A DNA stretch of 57,944 nt from an uncultured Pseudomonadota bacterium (GTDB taxonomy: Bacteria; Pseudomonadota; Gammaproteobacteria; Burkholderiales; SG8-39): contig CAIKRR010000090.1 in NCBI GenBank assembly GCA_903829815.1, positions 1-57,944 of the forward strand, written 5' to 3'. The translations under genes and the position numbers were made by a program. The stretch's first letter is position 1. The number at the start of each line of letters is the position of its first letter. Positions 1 through 8,585 of the stretch are shown here, piece after piece. The notes below the pieces were generated by a model. It saw only the letters and a program-made list of their open reading frames with translations, searched no databases and was not told where the DNA came from.

Positions 1-3000
1 AATCGACACCATGTCGGCGGAGATATCCACTGCCGTGTAGACGTCGGTCTGCGCAACCGAGATGACCGAACCCGAGTACGTGCCATCCACCACGATCTCG
101 ATCGCAGCGTCACCCAGGTCGACCGTGGCGTCCGAATGGAATCCGGACTGCACGAGCGAGATCGTCTCGATGGACATCGCGTCCGCGCCCAGCGAAATCA
201 GGGCGCCCGAGAGATCGATATTGCCCGAGGCGGTGAAGCTCTCCTGGAGCAACTCAACCGTGGTGGCGTAGATATCGCCACCAACGTTGAGCTGAATGAG
301 TGCGTTAACCGCCGAGATATCACCCGCGTCTGCGGTTGCATCTTCCTGATGCAGCGCTACGTCTACCGCCGTCATGTCCTCGGTCACCGACACATTCAAG
401 GTCGCGTCGTCAAGGTCAATGGTCCCACCGGCATGCAGTGAAGCCTGATGCAGGTCGATTTCATGAACATCGAGCGACCCGCCAGCCGTCACCTCGATAT
501 CCGCCATGTCTGCGGCAATGTCACCGGTAGTGGCGTCAATGCCTTGCTGAGTCAGGTGGATGTCATAGCCGATCACGGAGTCCTCGGCACGCACGATCAG
601 CGAGGCGTCGCTCAGGTCGACCGAGGTCGACGCCGAGAAATACGTCTGACCGAGGTAAACGAGGTGGCTGCCGATGTTCTGGTTGCTGTCAAGGAGTACC
701 GACGCCCCGTGGGCGTCAATTGCACCCGAGACAGCACTGATGTTTGCTTGCGAGAGCTTCACGGTACCAACGTCGATCCCTGCAGCGTGTACACGGCCAA
801 AACCGACAGGAAAATCATGACCGACCACGATGCCCAAGTGAGCGTCAGACAGATCGACGTCGTCGCCGGCGGTCATCTGCTCCTGGGTCAGTTGTACGTA
901 GCCAGCGGTGACTCCGTCACCGGCCGAAATCTCAATCTTGGCAGCGTCCGCAAAGACAGTGCCGCCGGCGCTCAGGTACGACTGCTCGAGCGTCACATCA
1001 CCGCCACCGCCGAAGATGTCAACGCTAGTCCAGGCCGTGAGTGCGACGAGCGCGCCAGAGACATTGACGTTACCGTTGTCTGCCGTAATGTGGCTCTGGA
1101 AGACACCCGGCTCCAGGCTGGAACCACCGGCACCCAGTGACAGACCGCCGTCTGCGGACACCACCACCTCGGCCCCTGAGAGATCGACTCCCAGGTTTCC
1201 GCTGAGCGATTCTTCACGAACGTAGACCTGAACGCCATTGACACCCGACCAGTCGAGCGTGTCGTCCACCGTGATGTGGACGTGTACATCGCTCGCCTCG
1301 ATCGTTCCGGAGGAGATGCTCACGTACGCGATATCGACAGCGTCTGGCTCCGAGGCGTAACGCTCGATGCTGCCGGCCGTGATGTTGATCTCGGCGCCTG
1401 AGCCGATGAAGGCGTCGGTCGCCGTCAGATCATGACGCGCCATCATCGGCAGATCGCTGATGGTAAGCGTCTCATGCGCCGTGATGTCGATTCGGGCGTC
1501 GCTGATGTCAAGCGTACCCGCTGCCGTCATGTGGGACTGCGAGATGTAAACGGTGCCCAGGCTCACCGTCGTGCCCGAAATCGATATGTGCGCCCCGTGC
1601 GCGTCGATGTTGTCACCCTGAACCGACACCTGAGCGATATTCACGCTGCCCACGTCGAGCGTATCGGCCGAGAGAAGGATTTCGGCGTGGTAAACGTCCA
1701 CATCGCCAGTTGCGTGCAGCCCATACTGACTGATGAAGGCGCTGCCGATGAAGACCGACGTGCCCGACACGGACACTTCAGCATCGTGAGCGTCGATGGA
1801 CCCAAGGGCGCTCATCTGGTGCTGGTCGACGTGAACAGACCAGAGTGAAACGTTGGTGCCAGACACATCCACCGTCGCGTCGTGCGCCTCGATGGCGCCC
1901 GCGGTCACGGCATTCTGGTTGACACCAGCGAATCCAATGCTGACGTCGCCCCCCCCATTCTCGATCACGACGCTTGCGTCGGAGATGTCGATCGTGCCGC
2001 CCGCACTCATGTCGGTCTGGGCGACAAACGCTTCACCGAGCGTTTCTCGCGAGACAGAGCCTGCGCTGATGTGCACCAGCGCACCCGACGCGTCGATGTC
2101 CGCGTCAGGACCACCGATCGCGGTCATGTACTGCTGACTGATGAAGGCGCTGCCGATGAAGACCGACGTGCCCGAATCGAGCGCAATCGACACCTGGGCA
2201 TCGCTTGCGTTGATGTCGTGCGCGGTCACCTGGTACTGACTGACACCGGCCTCCGACACCGATAGCCAGGCGCCATCAGAAGAAATGCTGACGCCACTGA
2301 CATCCAGATGCGCCGATGACAGATCCACCGTCGATGCCGCGCTCATGTACGCCTGGTCGATATGCACGTAGGGCATGTGCGCCGACAGCGCTTCAACCGT
2401 TATCAGTGCGTTGGAGGCGTCGATCTCGGCACCCGTGATGTTGTATTGCTGAATCATCACTTGGTCAACGCTCAGGCCGTCTGCACTCAAATACGGAACC
2501 GGCGCGTTCATTTCGTTCAGCGTGATCTGCGCATTCGAAATATCGATCGTCCCTCCGGCCGTCATCATGGACTGAACGAGAAGACCGGTACCCAAACTGG
2601 CAAATTGGCCAAATTCGACATCGATATGGGCCGACTCGGCATGAATGTCGGCAACAGCGTGAATGCTCAACTGATCCAGGACGATGGAAGAAACGTAGAT
2701 ATCCGTTCCCGCCATCACGAGGATGTCGGCGTGGTCCAGATGGATATCGCCGCCCGCGTACATGGTCGCCTGGGTGAGGGCGATATTCGACACCGAGACC
2801 GCCAGATCCGTCAACGACGCGCCCTGACCCAAGACCGCGACATGCGCATTGGCGTCGTAAATGGTCGCGTCCGAGGAGATGTCGGTCTGGCTGATGTAGA
2901 TCTGATTGGCTGTTATGCCGCCCCCGGCCTGGACGATGACACCGGCGTCTTCCAGACGCAGGTCACCGCCAGCGCTCATTACGGTTTGAGCCACGTAGAC

Positions 3001-3408
3001 ATCGACGACCGAGATGTCGGTGTGAGCCGACATATCAACCGATGCGTCAGCCGCGTCGAATGTGTCGTAGCCAACCATGGCAGCCTGACTGATGAAGACC
3101 GAACCCACCGGCTTCATGAAGAACCCACCGTTCGCGTCGAACGCGCTCACCACATCGATGGAGTTCGCGTGCAGCGTCACCCCCGCATGGTGTACATCGA
3201 GCTCGTATCCGGACATCACGAATTGCTCGACCTGGGCACCCGCGATGCCCAGGTTGCCACCGGCCGAAATCGCCACCTCGGCGTCACTCATGTCGACGAC
3301 CAGGCCGAACTCGAGGTCTGCATAGATGCCGGCCCCCAACAGGCTCACACTGCCGGCAGCCGAGATGTCGACATGCGCATCGTGCGCGTCGACAAAGTCG
3401 CCGACAAC
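1..3408 (-). repeat. Array of ~40-residue beta repeats with conserved Asp-Ala and Gln
   Basis: About thirty degenerate repeats of 36-45 residues fill this part of the adhesin and continue past the left edge. The consensus is roughly (T/S)AxGxIDxSDAxVxI, then a Gly/Ser turn, then xxVxIxQxxMxA. The Asp-Ala pair and one Gln recur in nearly every unit, and strands alternate polar and hydrophobic residues, as in a beta-solenoid. I do not recognise it as a named adhesin domain. The Ig domains nearer the N-terminus are a different repeat class. Confidence 0.8.
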
Positions 3409-6400
3409 CGACACCACTAAAGCCGCGGCACCCCCGGCAATCGATATGTCGCCTTCCGCTTCGAGGCTGACTCCAACGGCAGTGGCTTCGACCATTCCGG
3501 TTGTAGCATAGACATTGACCACCTCTGCAACCACATTGCCGTAATCGCCGGGTACCTCATCCCCACCAACGTAGATAGAGCCGGCCGCTTTCAAGGCGAT
3601 CGATGCGTCGAGCGACACACTGTCGACGGTACCGCTCTGTGCGGTTGCCCAGACATTGCTGTGGGTGATGCGAAGGTTGCCCTCCGTCTGGATCGTGAGA
3701 TTGGAGTCCTCGGCGTACACGTCGCACGAGCTTTCGCCAGCGCCAATGACCAGATCGCCCTTGAAGTCAAGTGCCACGTCCGAGTAGCCGGTGACCTCGA
3801 TCCCATCGAGATGGTTGACGCCCGCGCCAAGGGTCAGGTGCAGACTGCCCAACTCGTCGCCGCCACGCGACAGCTCGAGACAGCCATTGATGATCCACAA
3901 CTCTTCGGTCGAGGCATCGAACGCGGTATTGCCTGCCAGATCGACCACTTCGGCAGTGACATCGTAGTGGCCATCGGCCAACGAGATGTCCGACAGCGTC
4001 CAGTGACCGCCGTTCAGCACCAGGTGACCGTCACCCACCTCGTAGGTTGTTCCCGCGACGATCACGCTCAGGTGGTCAGTCGGTCCGACCAACGCCTCGC
4101 CGGTAATGACCGGGGCGTTCGAATTGGTGGCGAGCACATCGACGGCCGGAATCGGCACGTAGGTGTCGATCTGGAAGTTGCGGATTGCGCTGGCGGCATT
4201 GCCTGCGAGGTCGGTTGCACTGACCGAGACTTCGTAACCGCCATCGGGCAAGGGTGCGAGGATGGAAGGCAGAACGGAGATCGACCAGACACCCGCGACG
4301 CCCACCGAGGCGGTGTAGTTCTGACCACCGACGAGCACCGTGACCACGCGACCGGCTTCGAGGCCAGTGCTGGTACCGGACACCGTGACGGACTGCTGGC
4401 GTTCGGTGCCGTTGATGATGTCATCGATGGCAATCGCATCGATGGCGAGCGTGGCACCGCTATCAACCGTCATCACGCGCGAGGCGGTGGCGGGGTTGCC
4501 AGGCAGATCGCTCGCGGCAGCGGTGATGGTGTAAGCGCCGTCGAGCAGTGCGCCCACGTCTGCCGAGCCGACGAGAACTTGCCAGGCGCCGCCCGCCACC
4601 GTTGTGGTGTACGTGCTCGAATTGAGGACCACCGAGACGGTCTGGCCGTCTTCGATGCCATGCACCGTGCCGGTCACAGGCAGCACCAGCAGCTGCTCGT
4701 TCGCGTTGATGACGTCGTCGATTGAAAGCGCGTTGATCGACAACGTGGCCGTGGTGTCGACCACCAGCGTCTGATTGATGGCTGCGGGATTGCCGCTGCG
4801 ATCGGTCACCGACGCATGAACGGTGTAGGAACCGTCGGTGAGTGCGCTGATGTCGGACGAAGCCACGGACAGGGACCAGGCGTTACCCGAGACGGTTGTC
4901 GTGTAGCTGTGATTGGCGAGGAGCACGGTCACGGTTCGACCATCTTCCACGCCGGTCGTCACACCCGATATCGGGAGCGCGCCGGTATGGTCGACTGCGT
5001 TGACGACGTTGTCGCCCAGCATGGGGTCGAGCGCGATCGTGGCCGAAGCGTCCACCGAGAAGGCATGCGACGTGGTGGCGGGGTTACCCGGTACATCGCT
5101 TGCAGTGGCGGTGATGGTGTAGTCGAGTTCGGCCAGTCCAGCGACATCTGCCGAGGGAACGTTGATCGACCAGACGCCACCGGCGACAACAGTCGTATAG
5201 GTGGTCGCATTCAGGACGACCGAAACGGTCCGACCGTCTTCGATACCGTGAACCGAGCCGCTGATGGGCAGGGCCAGTTGGCGCTCCATCGAGTCAACGA
5301 CATCATCGATGGCGACTGCATTGATCGCGATCGAGGCGGTGGTGTCCACCACGAGGGTACCGTTGACGGCAACCGCGTTGCCGGCCAAGTCGCTCACCGA
5401 CGCGTGAACGTTGTACGAGCCATCGCTCATCACGACCACGTCACCTGAGGGTACGGACAGCGTCCAGTTGCCGGACGTGACCGTTGCCGTGTAACTGTGT
5501 GTATCCACCAGCACGGTGACGGTACGGCCGTCTTCCACGAAAGTGGTGTGCCCCTGGATGGTCACTGCCGACCCATGTTCGACCGTGTTGACAACATCAT
5601 CGCCGAGAATCGTATTCAGGGAGATGGTTGCGTGGGTATCAACGCCGAGCGCCTGCGTGGCGCTTGCCGGGTTGCCGGCGGCGTCGCTGGCGCTCGCCGA
5701 GATCGTGAAGTTTCCGTCGGTCAGCGCTGCCACGTCAGAGGTGGGCACCGTGACGGTCCAGGCGCCACCCGCGACAGTTGCCGTGTAGCTGTGGCTATTG
5801 AGGGTCACCGTAACCGTGCGACCGTCTTCGATGCCGCTGGCCGTGCCACTGATCGGCAGCACAAGCAGGTGCTCGGCCGCATTGACCACGTTATCGCCAC
5901 CGACCGTGGTGATCGTGATCGACGCCGCTGTGTCGACGGTCAACGAGGCCGTGTTGAGCGCCAGGTTACCCGCAGCGTCCGCCACGTAGGCGGTGATGTT
6001 ATGCGAGCCTTCAGCCATGGCCGCGACGGTGCTCGAAGGTACCGTGACGGTCCAGGCGCCCGCAGAAACGGCGGTCTGATAGCTCACGCCATCCAGAACC
6101 ACGGTCACATAGCGACCCGTCTCGATGCCGCTGGTGGTCCCCTGAATGGTGACCGCTGCGCCGTGTTCGGTTGCGTTGATGGTCTGGTCGCCCGAAACCG
6201 TATTGATGGCGATGGTCGCGCTGGTATCGACCGAGATGGCGTGGGTGCCACTGGCGGGATTACCAGCGGCGTCGGTTGCGCTCGCCGAAATGGTGTAGTT
6301 GCCATCGGTCAGTGCAGCGACATTGCTCGAGGGCACCGAGACGGTCCAGACGCCGCCGTTGACCGTCGTGGTGTAACTCTGACCACGCAGGCTCACCGTC

Positions 6401-7998
6401 ACGGTACGCCCATCTTCGATGCCGGCTGCAGTTCCCGAGATCGGCAGGGCCAGCGTGTGCTCGGCCGCGTTCAGGACGTCATCGGTCGACACCGCGGCAA
6501 TCGACAGCGAGGCGCTGGTGTCTACCGTGAACATGCGGTTGGCGGAGGCCGGGTTGCCGGCGTTGTCGCTCACCGAGGCGCGCACCTGGTACCCGCCATC
6601 GAGCATCGCAGCCACGTCCGAGGTGGGCACGCTCAGCGTCCATGCATTGCCTGACACGGTCGCGGTATAGGTGAGCGCGTTGAGGGTGACCGTTACAACG
6701 TTGTTGTTCTCGACGCCAACTGTGGTGCCCGACAGCGTTACCACCGAGCCGTGTTCGGTGTTGTTGACTCGGTCATCGGTGGAGATCTGCGCGATCGCGA
6801 TCGAGGCGGTTGTGTCGACCACGACAGCACGCGAGTTCGTCGCCGGGTTGCCCGCCGCATCGCTTGCACTCGCGCTGAGGGTGTACGTCCCATCGGTCAG
6901 GCCTGCCACGAGGCTCGACGGAACATTGACGGTCCAGGCGTTCCCCGAAACCGTCGCGGTGTAGCTCGAGCCGCCGGCCGAAATCGTCACCGTACGACCA
7001 TCTTCAATGCCAGCGCTGGTGCCCGAGACGACGACTGCTGCGCCGTGCTCGACCGTGTTGATGACGTTATCGGACGAGACTGTCCCTATGCTGATCGTCG
7101 CGGTGGTGTCGACGAGGAGACTGCGCGTGTCAGTAGCAACCAGACCACCGCCGTTGGCGACCGCGGCGCCGACCTGGTAGCTGCCTTCGGCGAGGCCTGC
7201 CACATCGCTGGACGGAACGCTCAGCGACCACGTACCTGAGCTGACACTGGTGGTATAGGTGTGACCCGAGAGCACGACCGAGACGGTTCGGCCATCTTCC
7301 ACATACGTGGTCGTGCCCGACACCGTAACCTGTGCGGCGTGTTCAGACGCGTTGACCACGTTGTCATTGGCAATGGTGCTGATGCGCACAGTGGGCGAAG
7401 GGGGCGCCGATGAACCACCACCACCACCCCCACCACCGGCGGCAGCTGCCAACCCGAGCGCGCCCGCGCCCGCGCCCAGCAGCGTCCCCGTCGAGAGTCC
7501 CGTGCCGGCAGCCAGTATGGCGGCAGCGTCAGCGCCCGCAGCGGCGGCTGCACCAGCACCAGCACCAGCACCAGCACCGCCTCCAGCGCCTGCAGCGGCG
7601 GCATCAGCAGCGGCCGCAGCGGCCGCATCAGCACCGCCACCACCGATCACGGCTGCGCCGGCTCCATTTCCAGCGGTACCGCCGCCTGGCAAGAGGACAT
7701 CGGCAACCGCTGCATCTGGCGTTGCCTGCGCCAATTGAATGTTTTCCTGATCGGCGCTCAGCGCGTCCTGTGCCACGGCAGCGTCGGCTGCATCGCCGAT
7801 CATTTCCGTGTCTGGCACAAGGCCGCGGCGCGCCTTCTTTACACGGCGTGCGGCTTGCGCGCGCAGTGCCTGAGCGTCAGCACCCAGCCCGGACAGCTCA
7901 TCCACTGAAACTGGGGGGCGCTGTTCGGCTGCGCCCGCCTTCGACTCCGCATTCACGTTTGTGGAGGAAGGGGACTGATCGCCTGATTTCTTAGCCAT
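1..7998 (-). CDS. Giant repetitive surface adhesin (5' part; continues beyond left edge)
   Basis: The frame is open for 2666 codons from the ATG at 7998 to the window edge, so the C-terminus is missing. Residues 1-110 are charged and then Ala-rich. Residues ~110-205 are a Gly/Ala hinge ending in a poly-Gly run. Residues ~206-1278 are eleven Ig-like domains of ~98 residues, each opening with a D-[ND]-x-[VI]-[NLD]-x-x-E-[HRQ]-like motif and ending near DxAGNPA and VDT. A twelfth, divergent Ig-like unit follows, then from ~1530 a beta-rich array of ~40-residue repeats. There is no Sec signal peptide, FHA/TPS domain or autotransporter signature. The hydrophobic Gly-rich hinge before Ig repeats is typical of type I-secreted (BapA/LapA-like) adhesins, but the C-terminal RTX signal that would prove this lies outside. 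A weak GAGG lies ~13 bases before the ATG. Expected role: surface attachment or biofilm (inference). Confidence 0.85.
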   Translation of the reverse strand, partial: MAKKSGDQSPSSTNVNAESKAGAAEQRPPVSVDELSGLGADAQALRAQAARRVKKARRGLVPDTEMIGDAADAAVAQDALSADQENIQLAQATPDAAVADVLLPGGGTAGNGAGAAVIGGGGADAAAAAAADAAAAGAGGGAGAGAGAGAAAAAGADAAAILAAGTGLSTGTLLGAGAGALGLAAAAGGGGGGGGSSAPPSPTVRISTIANDNVVNASEHAAQVTVSGTTTYVEDGRTVSVVLSGHTYTTSVSSGTWSLSVPSSDVAGLAEGSYQVGAAVANGGGLVATDTRSLLVDTTATISIGTVSSDNVINTVEHGAAVVVSGTSAGIEDGRTVTISAGGSSYTATVSGNAWTVNVPSSLVAGLTDGTYTLSASASDAAGNPATNSRAVVVDTTASIAIAQISTDDRVNNTEHGSVVTLSGTTVGVENNNVVTVTLNALTYTATVSGNAWTLSVPTSDVAAMLDGGYQVRASVSDNAGNPASANRMFTVDTSASLSIAAVSTDDVLNAAEHTLALPISGTAAGIEDGRTVTVSLRGQSYTTTVNGGVWTVSVPSSNVAALTDGNYTISASATDAAGNPASGTHAISVDTSATIAINTVSGDQTINATEHGAAVTIQGTTSGIETGRYVTVVLDGVSYQTAVSAGAWTVTVPSSTVAAMAEGSHNITAYVADAAGNLALNTASLTVDTAASITITTVGGDNVVNAAEHLLVLPISGTASGIEDGRTVTVTLNSHSYTATVAGGAWTVTVPTSDVAALTDGNFTISASASDAAGNPASATQALGVDTHATISLNTILGDDVVNTVEHGSAVTIQGHTTFVEDGRTVTVLVDTHSYTATVTSGNWTLSVPSGDVVVMSDGSYNVHASVSDLAGNAVAVNGTLVVDTTASIAINAVAIDDVVDSMERQLALPISGSVHGIEDGRTVSVVLNATTYTTVVAGGVWSINVPSADVAGLAELDYTITATASDVPGNPATTSHAFSVDASATIALDPMLGDNVVNAVDHTGALPISGVTTGVEDGRTVTVLLANHSYTTTVSGNAWSLSVASSDISALTDGSYTVHASVTDRSGNPAAINQTLVVDTTATLSINALSIDDVINANEQLLVLPVTGTVHGIEDGQTVSVVLNSSTYTTTVAGGAWQVLVGSADVGALLDGAYTITAAASDLPGNPATASRVMTVDSGATLAIDAIAIDDIINGTERQQSVTVSGTSTGLEAGRVVTVLVGGQNYTASVGVAGVWSISVLPSILAPLPDGGYEVSVSATDLAGNAASAIRNFQIDTYVPIPAVDVLATNSNAPVITGEALVGPTDHLSVIVAGTTYEVGDGHLVLNGGHWTLSDISLADGHYDVTAEVVDLAGNTAFDASTEELWIINGCLELSRGGDELGSLHLTLGAGVNHLDGIEVTGYSDVALDFKGDLVIGAGESSCDVYAEDSNLTIQTEGNLRITHSNVWATAQSGTVDSVSLDASIALKAAGSIYVGGDEVPGDYGNVVAEVVNVYATTGMVEATAVGVSLEAEGDISIAGGAAALVVSVVGDFVDAHDAHVDISAAGSVSLLGAGIYADLEFGLVVDMSDAEVAISAGGNLGIAGAQVEQFVMSGYELDVHHAGVTLHANSIDVVSAFDANGGFFMKPVGSVFISQAAMVGYDTFDAADASVDMSAHTDISVVDVYVAQTVMSAGGDLRLEDAGVIVQAGGGITANQIYISQTDISSDATIYDANAHVAVLGQGASLTDLAVSVSNIALTQATMYAGGDIHLDHADILVMAGTDIYVSSIVLDQLSIHAVADIHAESAHIDVEFGQFASLGTGLLVQSMMTAGGTIDISNAQITLNEMNAPVPYLSADGLSVDQVMIQQYNITGAEIDASNALITVEALSAHMPYVHIDQAYMSAASTVDLSSAHLDVSGVSISSDGAWLSVSEAGVSQYQVTAHDINASDAQVSIALDSGTSVFIGSAFISQQYMTAIGGPDADIDASGALVHISAGSVSRETLGEAFVAQTDMSAGGTIDISDASVVIENGGGDVSIGFAGVNQNAVTAGAIEAHDATVDVSGTNVSLWSVHVDQHQMSALGSIDAHDAEVSVSGTSVFIGSAFISQYGLHATGDVDVYHAEILLSADTLDVGSVNIAQVSVQGDNIDAHGAHISISGTTVSLGTVYISQSHMTAAGTLDISDARIDITAHETLTISDLPMMARHDLTATDAFIGSGAEINITAGSIERYASEPDAVDIAYVSISSGTIEASDVHVHITVDDTLDWSGVNGVQVYVREESLSGNLGVDLSGAEVVVSADGGLSLGAGGSSLEPGVFQSHITADNGNVNVSGALVALTAWTSVDIFGGGGDVTLEQSYLSAGGTVFADAAKIEISAGDGVTAGYVQLTQEQMTAGDDVDLSDAHLGIVVGHDFPVGFGRVHAAGIDVGTVKLSQANISAVSGAIDAHGASVLLDSNQNIGSHLVYLGQTYFSASTSVDLSDASLIVRAEDSVIGYDIHLTQQGIDATTGDIAADMADIEVTAGGSLDVHEIDLHQASLHAGGTIDLDDATLNVSVTEDMTAVDVALHQEDATADAGDISAVNALIQLNVGGDIYATTVELLQESFTASGNIDLSGALISLGADAMSIETISLVQSGFHSDATVDLGDAAIEIVVDGTYSGSVISVAQTDVYTAVDISADMVSI
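1726..2175 (-). repeat. Exact 42-nt direct repeat pair inside the adhesin
   Basis: Positions 1726-1767 and 2134-2175 are identical over 42 bases, 408 bp apart and in the same reading frame. They encode the segment ending GSAFISQ of two beta repeats, while neighbouring units differ widely at the DNA level. This suggests recent unequal crossing-over or gene conversion of a 408-bp (136-codon) block. Confidence 0.9.
4165..7383 (-). repeat. Eleven tandem Ig-like (Big_13-type) domain repeats
   Basis: Eleven units of about 293 bp (~98 residues) follow one another without linkers inside the adhesin. Each has the order D-[ND]-x-[VI]-[NLD]…E-[HRQ], SGTxxGxEDGRTVTV, the Y-T-x-x-V core strand, W-S/T-V-x-V-P-S, and a closing DxAGN…VDT. 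From the fourth unit on, two subtypes mostly alternate: one with LxLPISG after the E-H motif, the other with GxxVTIxG. The founding duplication unit may therefore be a two-domain block of about 590 bp. Confidence 0.85.
7551..7578 (-). repeat. In-frame CACCAG hexanucleotide repeat (Gly-Ala tract)
   Basis: Four full copies and a partial copy of CACCAG encode an alternating Gly-Ala run in the hinge of the adhesin. Expansion or contraction changes hinge length by two residues at a time and keeps the frame. Confidence 0.8.
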
Positions 7999-8585
7999 GA
8001 ACTTTGACGCCTCGTGATGTCAATTGGGATGCCTGTTTGCAACCTGTTGCGCTTTTACACGCCTACCCCTGATGTTATCTTTGGTCGCACTCATGTTGCA
8101 CTGCGAACAACCTTGATTTTGATTAAGTAAAGTTAAGCAAGCTCTTGTCACGGATCATCTCGCAGCGGTATTTTTTGAACCGAGCGCATTACTTCCAAGC
8201 TCGCAAAATGCAAATAAAACTTAATATATTGAATCGGCGTTGATCGTCAAAATGAACTGTTCGTTGAGTCGTGGGCAATTGTCGGCGGCGTGAGCAGGTA
8301 ACGTGGAGAAAGTCGGGTTCGGCACGGTTCGACAGCCAAGCGGTTGGTCGGGAGCATGCTTTTTTCGCATGGGTATCTCGCGGCGGGTCGCGTGTTTCGC
8401 TCCGTCCCGAAAGCCGACAGGCAAACGGTCGACCGGAATTTCGGAGTGAGGTGGCGCCTGATTGTCCGCCTCTTGCACAGGCGAAAACGCGCTTGCAGTC
8501 GGACGTCTTGCCATGCCCCGGTGAATCATCCCGGCGCCTCAATCCTTTTTGCTCCATCGAATTTTCAGCGGGATCAAACTTCATC
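7999..8585. other. Divergent intergenic region between adhesin and TPR protein
   Basis: About 590 bp separate the adhesin start from the start chosen for the TPR gene. The part 8030-8260 is much richer in A/T than the rest of the window and should hold the promoters of both divergent genes. A TATATT at 8226-8231 could be a -10 element. An imperfect FNR-like site, TTGATTTTGATTAA, lies at 8113-8126 with one mismatch in the second half. From ~8270 to 8585 the DNA is GC-rich and open in the TPR frame, but its codon use and Arg/Cys-rich translation do not look like protein, so I treat it as leader. Confidence 0.5.

Noticed and set aside
62-7994. Long rightward open frames opposite the adhesin
   Set aside because: They are antisense to a continuous 2666-codon frame with clear repeat periodicity; their translations are His/Arg-rich and have no domain.
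1-7998. Filamentous haemagglutinin or trimeric autotransporter
   Set aside because: No TPS domain, extended signal peptide or YadA-type head motifs; Ig array plus Gly hinge fits type I-secreted adhesins better.
8113-8126. FNR box above the adhesin
   Set aside because: One mismatch in the second half-site and an A/T-rich background make it unconvincing.
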